Assembly (NCBI RefSeq): GCF_001544015.1
Contig: NZ_AP014924.1
Coordinates: forward strand, 434,001-498,000
Direction of reading: 5' to 3'
Source of the DNA: Limnochorda pilosa
GTDB lineage: Bacteria; Bacillota; Limnochordia; Limnochordales; Limnochordaceae
DNA: 64,000 nucleotides
In this document: positions 8,257 through 16,279 of the stretch, piece after piece
Position numbering within the stretch: the stretch's first letter is position 1
How the letters are laid out: each line of letters starts with the position of its first letter
Position numbers and translations under genes: made by a program
The notes under the pieces: model-generated
Told to the model about the DNA's origin: nothing
Seen by the model: the letters and a program-made list of their open reading frames with translations, nothing else
Databases searched by the model: none

Positions 8257-8979
8257 GTGGCCAGCGACGGGAGGGCTTCGGCCACGGGGGAGCTGGCGAC
8301 GGAGGAGCCGCTGAAGGTGCAGCGGTTCCCCAACCTGACCGAGCAGGCGTACCACCTGCTTCGGCAGGAGATCCTGAGCAGGCGCCTGCGAGCGGGCGAT
8401 CGGCTGGTGGAGCGGACGCTGGGCGATCGCTATCGATTGAGCAAGACGCCCATCCGGGAGGCCATCGCCCGACTGGAACGAGACGGCCTGGTGGTGATCG
8501 TCCCCTCGCAAGGAGCCGTGGTTCGGCGGCTCGCACTGGGCGAGGTGAAGGACCTCCTCGAGTGCCGGCAAGCCCTGGACGCCTTCGCCGCCCGTCGGGC
8601 GGCCGAGCGGATCCAGCGTGAGGACGTGGTTGAGCTGGAGCAGATGCTCGTTGCCGCGGAGCGCGAACGGGTGAACGGATCGCCGGAGCGGTACCGGGAG
8701 CACGACGCCGCATTTCACGCCCGGATCCGGGAGATGGCCAGCAACGCCACCCTCCTCAGGGTCATGGAGAGCCTGGAGTCCCAGGTTCGCCTGGTGATGA
8801 CCAGCACCACGGGCCTGCCGGGGAGGGTGGGAGCGTCCATGGAGGAGCACCGGCGGATCCTGGAGGCCTTGCGCGCGAAGGACCCCGACGCCGCAGCCCT
8901 GGCGGCTTCGGAGCACGTCGCCCGCATGTTGGAGGCGGTGGAGGAGTACTGGCCCGTGATCGAGCGGGGCGACATCTAG
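8257..8979 (+). CDS. GntR-family transcriptional regulator, FCD subfamily
   Basis: This protein of about 240 residues starts at GTG 8257 behind AGGGGGTG; the frame is open further upstream. The N-terminal winged helix-turn-helix is clear (LTEQAYHLLRQEILSRRLR, then LSKTPIREAIARLERDGLV). The all-helical FCD effector domain follows with the metal-binding pattern of FadR-type regulators (HDAAFHARI, EEHRRILEAL, AASEHVARML). FCD-type GntR proteins commonly sense sugar acids, so it most likely represses the surrounding dehydratase genes. It is encoded on the same strand between the UxaA and enolase-superfamily genes. Confidence 0.9.
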   Translation: MASDGRASATGELATEEPLKVQRFPNLTEQAYHLLRQEILSRRLRAGDRLVERTLGDRYRLSKTPIREAIARLERDGLVVIVPSQGAVVRRLALGEVKDLLECRQALDAFAARRAAERIQREDVVELEQMLVAAERERVNGSPERYREHDAAFHARIREMASNATLLRVMESLESQVRLVMTSTTGLPGRVGASMEEHRRILEALRAKDPDAAALAASEHVARMLEAVEEYWPVIERGDI

Positions 8980-9024
8980 GAAGCCGGGTCCGTCCCAGGA
9001 AACCCCGGGGAGGGAGGCGACGCG

Positions 9025-10146
9025 GTGCGCGTCCGCAAGGTGGAGACCAGGCTCCTGGAGGCGCCGCTGGCGGAGCCGATGGGCGGTAGCGCCCGGCGCC
9101 CGCCCATTCGGTCGCGGCGGTTGCTGGTGGTCCGGCTCGAGACCGACGAGGGCGTGACCGGCTACGGCGAAAGCTACGGGACGCCCCGGTCGGTGAAGGC
9201 CATGGTGGAGGAGCTCTATGCCCCCTTCCTGCTGGGGGCAGATCCTCTGTCAGGCGATCCCCTGGCCCGGATGCAGCGGGAGGGGGTGGGCTACCACGGG
9301 CCCAAGGGCATGGTCTACGAGACGCTCAGCGCGGTGGACACGGCACTCTGGGACCTGAAGGGGAAGGCCCTGAACGCACCTTTGTCCACGCTCCTGGGCG
9401 GCGCCATCAGCGGTACGGTCGACTGCTACGCCGCCAGCGTCTACCTGGGGAGCGTGGAGGAGGCCGAAAGCCAGGCGGCCCGCTTCGCCGAGGCCGGTTT
9501 CCGGGCCATGAAGGTGAAGGTGGGGCAGGGACTGGAGCGCGATCGGGCGGTCTTCCGGGCGGTGCGCCGGCTCGTGGGCGAAGGGACCACCCTCATGGCC
9601 GACGTGAACGGGGTCTACGACGTGAAGACGTCGATCCGCCTCGGGCGGAGCCTGGAAGAAGACGGCCTCTACTGGCTGGAGGAGCCCGTCCCCGTGGAGG
9701 ACGTGGAGGGCTACGCTCAGGTGGCCCGGGCCCTCTCCTGCTACGTGGCGGGAAGCGAGGGCGAGTACACCCGCCACGGCTTCCGGGAGCTGATCGAGCG
9801 GGGCGGGGTGGACGTGGTGCAGCCCGACGTGACCCGCTGCGGCGGGGTGACCGAGACCTGGGCCGCCGCGACCCTGGCCTCGGCCTACCACCGCCGCTTC
9901 TCGCCCCATTGCTGGAGCTCGGTCTTCGGCTTGGCCGCCTCCACCCACCTGACCGCCGCCGCCCCCACCGGTCTCACCGTGGAGTACGACGCCCATCCGA
10001 ACCCCTTGAAGGACGCGCTCGTGGGTGCTCAGCTCAGCGCCGTGAGCGGCCGGCTGCCGGTGCCCGCAGGTCCGGGCCTGGGGGTTCAGGTGGACGAGGA
10101 GGCGTTCGAAAGGCTCACCCAGTGGGTGTCGGCTGTAGGAGGTTAG
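9025..10146 (+). CDS. Mandelate racemase/muconate lactonizing enzyme-family dehydratase
   Basis: This 373-residue protein starts at GTG 9025 behind GGAGGCG. It shows the enolase-superfamily layout: an N-terminal capping domain and a (beta/alpha)7-beta barrel. The KxK motif is at residues 163-165, metal ligands are in DVNG (D193) and LEEPV (219-220) and in the following SEGE segment, and a histidine lies in SPHCWSS (H295). KxK plus His is the catalytic pattern of the mandelate-racemase subgroup, which includes galactarate, gluconate and related acid-sugar dehydratases. With the neighbouring UxaA-type dehydratase it should dehydrate or epimerise a sugar acid. The next gene starts at the very next base. 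Confidence 0.9.
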   Translation: MRVRKVETRLLEAPLAEPMGGSARRPPIRSRRLLVVRLETDEGVTGYGESYGTPRSVKAMVEELYAPFLLGADPLSGDPLARMQREGVGYHGPKGMVYETLSAVDTALWDLKGKALNAPLSTLLGGAISGTVDCYAASVYLGSVEEAESQAARFAEAGFRAMKVKVGQGLERDRAVFRAVRRLVGEGTTLMADVNGVYDVKTSIRLGRSLEEDGLYWLEEPVPVEDVEGYAQVARALSCYVAGSEGEYTRHGFRELIERGGVDVVQPDVTRCGGVTETWAAATLASAYHRRFSPHCWSSVFGLAASTHLTAAAPTGLTVEYDAHPNPLKDALVGAQLSAVSGRLPVPAGPGLGVQVDEEAFERLTQWVSAVGG

Positions 10147-11646
10147 GTGAGCGCCGCGGAGGATCTCGCGGATGATCTTGCAGGCAGGCGAACTCAGAGG
10201 GCGAGGAGGGCGGGCCTCTTGGAGATGTTCATTGGCGGTAGATGGACCTCCTCAGGCGAGCAGGTGGACGTTCGAAGTCCGTACGACGGTCGCGTGGTGG
10301 GCCGCGTGCCCCTTGCCGGCTCTTCCGATGTCGAACGGGCCATCGCATCAGCAGTACGGGGCACGGCCGTGATGAGGGATCTGCCGGCCCACGAGCGGAG
10401 CGCGATCCTGAAGAGGACCGGCGAACGGCTCATGGAGCGCCTCGATGCCATTGCGGACCTGCTGAGCCGTGAGGTCGGGAAGACCATCAGAGAGGCCAGG
10501 GCGGAAGTCCAGCGGTCGGCGGGCCTCTTCTCCTGGGCCGCCGAAGAGGCGAAGCGTCTTTCCGGCGAGACCATACCCTTCGATGCTGCGCCGGGCGCGG
10601 AGGACCGCATCGGATTCTTTCTCAGGGTCCCAGTGGGGGTCGTCGCAGCCATCACACCGTTCAACGTACCGCTGGCCCTGGCAGCCCACAAGCTCGCACC
10701 GGCGCTTGCAGCAGGGAACAGTGTGCTCTTCAAGCCGACGACGGCCACGCCGCTCGCAGACCTGGAACTGGTCCGGGCGCTGGTGGACGCGGGACTCCCG
10801 CCGGACGCGATCAATGCCGTCACGGGACGTGGTTCGACGGTGGGGGACGCCATCGTCTCGGCGCCGCAGGTGCGCATGATCACCTTCACGGGGAGCCGCG
10901 AGGTCGGCCGGAGTCTCACATCCAGAGCCGGGTTCAAGAAGCTCACCATGGAACTCGGGGGCAACGCCCCCTGCGTGGTCCGGCCATCCGCAGATGTCTC
11001 CCGCGCAGCCGGGGCGATCGTACGGGGCGGCTACGCCATTGCGGGTCAGAACTGCATCTCGGTTCAGCGGGTGCTCGCACATTCTGCGGTCTACGCCCCG
11101 TTGATCGACGAGGTTGCGGATCGAGTCAAGAAGCTCCGGAGCGGAGATCCGCTCGATGAAGCGACGGACATGGGTCCGGTCATCAACGGGGCCGAGGCTG
11201 AGCGCATCGAAGAGTGGATCCAAGAGGCCGTGGGGAAGGGTGCCCGGCTGGTTACCGGGGGCCACCGGGAGGGGACGCTGGTCGAACCGACCGTCCTGGC
11301 TGACGTACCGCTCGACTGCCGCGTTTCCACCGAGGAGCTCTTTGGCCCGGTCGTCGCGTTCTACCGGGTCGACGACCTCGAAGAGATCGTCAGGATCGCC
11401 AACGGGGTGGACTACGGCCTTCAGTCTGGCATATTCACCCAGGACGTCGACGAGGCCTTCTGGCTGGCCCGACGGCTTGACGCCGGAGGCGTCTGGATCA
11501 ACGACGTCTCCACGTTCCGCGTTGACTTCATGCCCTACGGCGGGATGAAGGGAAGCGGTTACGGACGGGAAGGTGTCCGGTTTGCGATGGAGGAGATGAC
11601 CGAGATCAAGGTAATTGCCTGGCGTCTCAGGGCTCCGCAGATGTGA
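10147..11646 (+). CDS. NAD(P)-dependent aldehyde dehydrogenase (candidate sulfolactaldehyde dehydrogenase)
   Basis: This 499-residue protein has the catalytic glutamate E269 (MELGGNAP) and nucleophilic cysteine C303 (GQNCIS), the NAD-binding TFTGSREVG motif and EELFGPV. GTG 10147 has AGGAGG four bases upstream inside the previous gene; homologues begin near ATG 10225 (MFIGGRW), so the first 26 residues may be an extension. Base composition changes at this gene from the very GC-rich codon use of the upstream gene to that of the downstream sugar operon. It should oxidise an aldehyde made by the pathway, for example sulfolactaldehyde from the transaldolase at 18944. The family is certain; the substrate is inferred from context. 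Confidence 0.9.
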   Translation: MSAAEDLADDLAGRRTQRARRAGLLEMFIGGRWTSSGEQVDVRSPYDGRVVGRVPLAGSSDVERAIASAVRGTAVMRDLPAHERSAILKRTGERLMERLDAIADLLSREVGKTIREARAEVQRSAGLFSWAAEEAKRLSGETIPFDAAPGAEDRIGFFLRVPVGVVAAITPFNVPLALAAHKLAPALAAGNSVLFKPTTATPLADLELVRALVDAGLPPDAINAVTGRGSTVGDAIVSAPQVRMITFTGSREVGRSLTSRAGFKKLTMELGGNAPCVVRPSADVSRAAGAIVRGGYAIAGQNCISVQRVLAHSAVYAPLIDEVADRVKKLRSGDPLDEATDMGPVINGAEAERIEEWIQEAVGKGARLVTGGHREGTLVEPTVLADVPLDCRVSTEELFGPVVAFYRVDDLEEIVRIANGVDYGLQSGIFTQDVDEAFWLARRLDAGGVWINDVSTFRVDFMPYGGMKGSGYGREGVRFAMEEMTEIKVIAWRLRAPQM

Positions 11647-11760
11647 GGGGGTGATGGGAACCTAGCCAGTGCTAGAAACCTGAAGCGTCGTGGCTTCGTT
11701 GACGTTCGGACGGAACGTGATTCTCGACGGCGAGTTCGTACAAGAGGGAGGGATAGTTGA

Positions 11761-13029
11761 ATGCGTCGTACCCCCATGGGGTGGATGGTCCTTACGCTCG
11801 CCCTATGCCTCAATCTCTCCTCCGTCGTCACTGCCCAGAGCACCCAGATCACGTTTCAGATGCTCCTGCAGGGCGGTGACATCGTCGCCAATCAGATCCG
11901 CGACATCGTCGCGCAGTTTGAGGCCAAAAATCCGGACATCGATGTTGACATCGTGTTCGTGCCGGGGACCAGTGGCGATCTGCACACCCGGTTGGTGACC
12001 CAGTTTGCCGCACGCGACCGGACCGTGGACGTGATGAGCATCGATGTCATCTGGCCGCCCAGCTTCGCACGGGCCGGATGGCTCGAGCCTCTCGACTCGT
12101 ACGTTGATTCGGAAGACGTCGCACGCTACACGCCTGGAGCGATTGACGCTGTCACCATCGATGGCAGGCTATACGCCATCCCCTGGTACTACGATGTCGG
12201 GCTCCTCTACTACCGAACCGACCTGCTAGAAAAGTACGGCTTCGAGCCACCGACTACCTGGGACGAACTCAAGGCTCAATCGGCTGCCATCACCCGGGGC
12301 GAGGGCGATCCGGTTCTCAATGGCCTCTTGTTCCAGGGAGCGCGCATCGAAGCGCTCACCGACACCTACCTTGAGATGCTTTGGGGTATGGGCGGTGACG
12401 TCTTAGGCGAGAACGGGCGGGTGATCCTGGACGATGGCAAGGGACTGGCTGCGCTCGAGTTGCTCCTGAGCATGGTGAACGAAGGGGTGACACCTCGGGG
12501 GATCGTCGAACAAGCAACCGACACGACCCGACTCAACTTCCAGGCCGGTCGCGCCGTCTTCCTCCGCAACTGGACGTATGCTTGGGCGCTCTTCAATGGC
12601 AGCGACTCGACTGTGCGCGGGAAGGTCGGGATCTCCACCCTTCCCAGCAACGCTGGGTACCCCACTGCGAGCACGCTCGGTGGATGGTTCCTGGCCATCA
12701 ATGCGACCTCGGACAGCAAAGAGGCGGCGTGGCGGTTCGTGGAGTTCATGACCGATACGCAGGCGCAGAAGCTAATGGGCGCCAGGCTGAGCTACCTGCC
12801 TTCGCTCCTTTCCGTGTACGGGGATCCCGAGGTCCTCGATGTCAACCCACAGTTCCAGGACCTTCTGCCCGTGGTCGAGTCGGCGCGTGCCCGACCCGCA
12901 GTGCCCGAGTACGCGGAGATCTCCGCCGCTATGCAAACCGCGCTTAACGCGGCGCTGGCCGGGCAGATCAGGGCAGAAGAGGCAGTCCAGCGGATGGTGC
13001 AGGATATTCGGCGCATTCTCGGTCGATAG
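11761..13029 (+). CDS. Sugar ABC transporter extracellular solute-binding protein
   Basis: This 422-residue protein starts at ATG 11761 behind GAGGGAGGG. An N-terminal signal peptide (about 26 residues, ending near TAQS) precedes a family 1 periplasmic-binding-type fold; motifs such as YAIPWYYDVGLLYYRTDLLEKYG and the TWDELKAQ segment are typical of sugar-binding proteins. It captures the substrate outside the cell for the two permeases that follow directly. The 114 bases between the aldehyde dehydrogenase and this gene show no other feature than the ribosome binding site. The ligand is unknown; in the pathway proposed here it would be sulfoquinovose or a glycoside of it. Confidence 0.92.
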   Translation: MRRTPMGWMVLTLALCLNLSSVVTAQSTQITFQMLLQGGDIVANQIRDIVAQFEAKNPDIDVDIVFVPGTSGDLHTRLVTQFAARDRTVDVMSIDVIWPPSFARAGWLEPLDSYVDSEDVARYTPGAIDAVTIDGRLYAIPWYYDVGLLYYRTDLLEKYGFEPPTTWDELKAQSAAITRGEGDPVLNGLLFQGARIEALTDTYLEMLWGMGGDVLGENGRVILDDGKGLAALELLLSMVNEGVTPRGIVEQATDTTRLNFQAGRAVFLRNWTYAWALFNGSDSTVRGKVGISTLPSNAGYPTASTLGGWFLAINATSDSKEAAWRFVEFMTDTQAQKLMGARLSYLPSLLSVYGDPEVLDVNPQFQDLLPVVESARARPAVPEYAEISAAMQTALNAALAGQIRAEEAVQRMVQDIRRILGR

Positions 13030-13042
13030 GAGGGGGCGGCGG

Positions 13043-14008
13043 ATGTCTGAGACGTCGGCGGAACGGCAGGTGATCGACGCTGAACGCCAGCGAGCCTTAG
13101 AACGGCAAGGGAACCGGCGCCGGATGGGCGGCTCGGAGGGCGGCTTCGCCGCCCTCCTCCTAGGCCCTACCGTCGCCTTCCTAAGCATCTTTGGACTATT
13201 TCCGCTGGGTCGGAGCGTTTGGATGAGCTTGAGGAGCTACAAGTTGAGTCAGCCGTGGACCGGTTTCCCCTTTGTCGGGCTGCAGAATTACCTTCGGATC
13301 TTTTCGGACCATGCGGTGATGGACGCCATCCGCGTCACCTTGGTCTACGTGCTAGTCACGGTCACGTTCCAGGTGATCTTCGGTCTCGTAATCGCGCTCC
13401 TGTTGCATCCCCCCTACCGGGGTCGAGGTGTGACGCGAACACTTATGCTCCTGCCCTGGACTCTTTCGCCCGTGCTGGCTGGGGTCATGTGGAGCTGGAT
13501 GTTCAACAGCTCGCATGGGGTGATCAACGACCTCTTGATCCGCCTGGGACTCGTCTCGCTGGAGCAACCGATCCTGTGGTTGGGTGACCCCGACCTCGCC
13601 CTCTGGAGTGTGATGGCCGCTGCCGTGTGGGGTGCTAGCTCCTACTGTGCTCTGCTCCTGCTGGCGGGTCTGCAGGGGATCCCAGACGAACTCTACGAAG
13701 CGGCGCGCATCGACGGCGCCTCAGGTATGCGCAGTTTCTGGACCATGACGCTTCCGCTGCTTCGCCCGGCGGTCATGGTCGCAGTAACCCTTCGCACACT
13801 CGGCGCGTTACAGGCTTTCGACCTGCCCTATGCCATGACCGGAGGCGGTCCCGGTAACGCAACGCAGACCCTACCCATGTATATCCACCAGTACACATTC
13901 GGCTTCCTTGACTTCGGTTACGGTTCGGCACTGGCCGTCGTTTTAATGCTGATCGGTCTTACTCTGGCCATAGTGTACGTCAGGGCGCTCTCGAGCGAGG
14001 AGGCGTGA
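13043..14008 (+). CDS. Sugar ABC transporter permease (MalF type)
   Basis: This 321-residue protein starts at ATG 13043 behind AGGAGGG; the frame is open well upstream inside the binding-protein gene. A basic N-terminal arm is followed by six membrane segments. The EAA loop reads EAARIDGASGMRSFWTMTLP, and the conserved FDLPYAMTGGGPGNAT lies near the end. It forms the channel with the MalG-type permease 3 bases downstream. No ATPase gene is in the operon, so a shared ATPase is likely. Confidence 0.92.
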   Translation: MSETSAERQVIDAERQRALERQGNRRRMGGSEGGFAALLLGPTVAFLSIFGLFPLGRSVWMSLRSYKLSQPWTGFPFVGLQNYLRIFSDHAVMDAIRVTLVYVLVTVTFQVIFGLVIALLLHPPYRGRGVTRTLMLLPWTLSPVLAGVMWSWMFNSSHGVINDLLIRLGLVSLEQPILWLGDPDLALWSVMAAAVWGASSYCALLLLAGLQGIPDELYEAARIDGASGMRSFWTMTLPLLRPAVMVAVTLRTLGALQAFDLPYAMTGGGPGNATQTLPMYIHQYTFGFLDFGYGSALAVVLMLIGLTLAIVYVRALSSEEA

Positions 14009-14011
14009 CCC

Positions 14012-14842
14012 GTGCGGATACCCCGTGTGAGGCGTACCTGGTTTTCTATTCTGGTGATACTCGGTGTGGGCATATCCATCGGCCCGTACGTCTGGACCCT
14101 CCTCACTTCCCTGAAGACAGAAGACGAGCTCTTCCAGGTTCCTGTCACCTACCTGCCCCAGGTACCGACGTTCGAAAACTACGTCAATGTGTTCGCTCAG
14201 AATCCCTTTGGACGGTTTATCCTCAACAGTCTGATCGTCTGCACGGTAGCGACCACGGTCGTCCTGGTGTTGGGCTCCTTGGCGGGCTATGCCTTCGGTC
14301 GCCTCCGGTTCCCAGGGAAGGGACCGCTCTTGCTCGGAGTCCTGGCTTTCTCTACACTGCCGGTGATGTCGCTCATCGTCCCCCTCTACACAATCGTTCA
14401 AGGCCTTGGATGGCTCAACTCGTACTTGGGGCTCATCATTCCTTACGTCACGTGGACGCTCCCCCTCGCCGTCTTCATCCTCACCAACTTCTTCAGGCAG
14501 ATTTCGAAGAACCTTGAGGAGAGCGCCTGGATCGACGGTGCCACGCGCCTGGGGGCGCTTCGCCATGTGATCGCGCCGTTGAGCGGTCCTGGTCTGGTCT
14601 CGGCGGCGACCATCACGTTCGTCAACATATGGAACGACTTTCTGATCGGCTTCACGCTCGTCTCGCAGCGGGAGATGCGGACCGTCACCGTCGGGATCAC
14701 CATGTACCAGAGCGAGTTTGCCTTTCCGTGGGGGACGATCACGGCTGCCGTCTCCATCGCGACCATTCCGGTCGCGATCCTCCTGCTGTTCGGTCAGCGC
14801 TGGGTCACCTCGGGGCTGACGGCCGGGGCTATCAAAGGATGA
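14012..14842 (+). CDS. Sugar ABC transporter permease (MalG type)
   Basis: This 276-residue protein starts at GTG 14012, three bases after the previous stop, with GAGGAGGCG as ribosome binding site inside the preceding gene. Six hydrophobic helices surround an EAA loop that reads EESAWIDGATRLGALRHVIAP. The typical ending TSGLTAGAIKG is present. It is the partner of the 13043 permease. Confidence 0.92.
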   Translation: MRIPRVRRTWFSILVILGVGISIGPYVWTLLTSLKTEDELFQVPVTYLPQVPTFENYVNVFAQNPFGRFILNSLIVCTVATTVVLVLGSLAGYAFGRLRFPGKGPLLLGVLAFSTLPVMSLIVPLYTIVQGLGWLNSYLGLIIPYVTWTLPLAVFILTNFFRQISKNLEESAWIDGATRLGALRHVIAPLSGPGLVSAATITFVNIWNDFLIGFTLVSQREMRTVTVGITMYQSEFAFPWGTITAAVSIATIPVAILLLFGQRWVTSGLTAGAIKG

Positions 14843-14914
14843 CAGGAAGGCCCTCCACTGTCGCGGTGTTCGTGACCAAGGCCACGCGGTGGGCAGACGA
14901 GGAGGAGGGGAATC

Positions 14915-16279
14915 ATGAAGAGAATAGGGCTTCTCTCGATCGCTCGAGCAACGTTCGACGTGGGAGCGATCGTGAGCGACCGCCGGTCCCTGGCGCGTCT
15001 TCTCGAGGACCCGCGAGAGGGAGCCGGTTCCCCCATCGAGGTTGTCCAGGTCGATCGGCCTATCACCCAGCCCGACGACGTACCGCAAGCTATCCGCGTG
15101 CTCCGAGAGGCCGATGGCCAGGGCGGGGCGCGCATCGATGCGCTGGTCGTGCACCAGGGGACCTTTGCCGATGCGTCGGTTCTCCTTGCGCTCGTTCAGG
15201 CGTTCCGGTCCCCTGTTATCCTGTGGGCGGTTCCCGAGCCGGTCTCTGAGACGGGCCGGCTGCGACTCAACTCGTTCTGTGGCGCGAATCTCGCAGCCAA
15301 TACGCTCCACCGTATCGGGCATCCGTACACCGCGGTCTACGGAGGCGCTACCACCGCCACGGCGCACGAGATCATGCAGCGGGCACGCGCCTTCGCGGCC
15401 GTGGAGAGGGTACGCAGGGCAAGCGTTCTGGTACTGGGCGAGGCGCCCACCGGTTTTTTCCCGTCGCAGCTGGACCCACTGCACGTGGCCGCAAGGTTCG
15501 GGTCGAAGGTGCGTCACGTACCGCTGAAAGTGCTCTTCGACCGGGCCAACGGGCTTCCGCAAGAACGCGTGGAGACCGTGTTTCATGAAGAGGCTGCCAC
15601 CTTGCGCGGCATCAACGAGGTCCCACAGGTCCAGGCCAACCAATCGATCCGAGCCCAGATCGCGATCCAGGACGCCTGCGAGGAAGTTGGTGCGGACGCT
15701 GTTGCCGTCGAGTGCTGGCCGGACTTCATGGTCCAGTTCGGCGGGGCGGCATGCTGGTCGATGAGCCGCTTGATCGACCGGGGGATCATGGCCGGGTGCG
15801 AGGCGGACGTCTACGGCGCGCTCACCATGATGATGCAGCACGAAATCACTGGGGAAGCCTCCTTCTTCGCGGACTTGGTCGAAGTGAAACGCGAAGAGAA
15901 CACGGGCACGTTCTGGCATTGTGGGGCCGCCCCGCTATCGCTTGGCAACCCTGAAGAGATTCGGGCCAGTCGACAACCTAACCGTCAGGTGGCGCTCACG
16001 CTAGACTTTGGACTCCGACCCGGACGCGTCACAGTCGCGAAACTCTACAGGGGCCGGGAAGGCGAGGCGCTCTTCATCACGACCGGCACGGCGCTCGCGC
16101 GCCCGGTCCAGTATCGGGGGAACACGATGGTGGTGCAATTCGATCGGGACGCTGGGGAACTGCTCGATCTCATCTTCGACGAGGGGCTCGAGCACCACTA
16201 CTCAGTTGCCTACGGTGACATGCGCCGCGAACTCACGCTGGTAGCGCGAGAGCTTCAGCTCCCCGTGATGGAGGGATGA
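14915..16279 (+). CDS. L-fucose/L-arabinose isomerase-like sugar isomerase (candidate sulfoquinovose isomerase)
   Basis: This 454-residue protein starts at ATG 14915 behind GAGGAGGGG. It has the three-domain arrangement of the FucI/AraA superfamily: an N-terminal Rossmann-like part, a middle domain with ADAVAVECWPDFM and GCEADVYGAL that supplies metal-binding acidic residues, and a C-terminal region with the conserved histidine in NTGTFWHCGAAP. These Mn-dependent enzymes interconvert an aldose and a ketose. It lies between an ABC importer and a GH31 glycosidase whose start overlaps its stop (ATGA). The kinase-free operon suggests that the ketose goes directly to the transaldolase, as in the sulfo-transaldolase pathway. 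The family is well supported; the substrate is inference. Confidence 0.82.
   Translation: MKRIGLLSIARATFDVGAIVSDRRSLARLLEDPREGAGSPIEVVQVDRPITQPDDVPQAIRVLREADGQGGARIDALVVHQGTFADASVLLALVQAFRSPVILWAVPEPVSETGRLRLNSFCGANLAANTLHRIGHPYTAVYGGATTATAHEIMQRARAFAAVERVRRASVLVLGEAPTGFFPSQLDPLHVAARFGSKVRHVPLKVLFDRANGLPQERVETVFHEEAATLRGINEVPQVQANQSIRAQIAIQDACEEVGADAVAVECWPDFMVQFGGAACWSMSRLIDRGIMAGCEADVYGALTMMMQHEITGEASFFADLVEVKREENTGTFWHCGAAPLSLGNPEEIRASRQPNRQVALTLDFGLRPGRVTVAKLYRGREGEALFITTGTALARPVQYRGNTMVVQFDRDAGELLDLIFDEGLEHHYSVAYGDMRRELTLVARELQLPVMEG

Noticed and set aside
13943-15919. Long minus-strand ORF of 658 codons
   Set aside because: It lies antisense to a permease and the isomerase, both with clear family motifs. 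Its own translation has no motif and is only an effect of GC-rich codon use.
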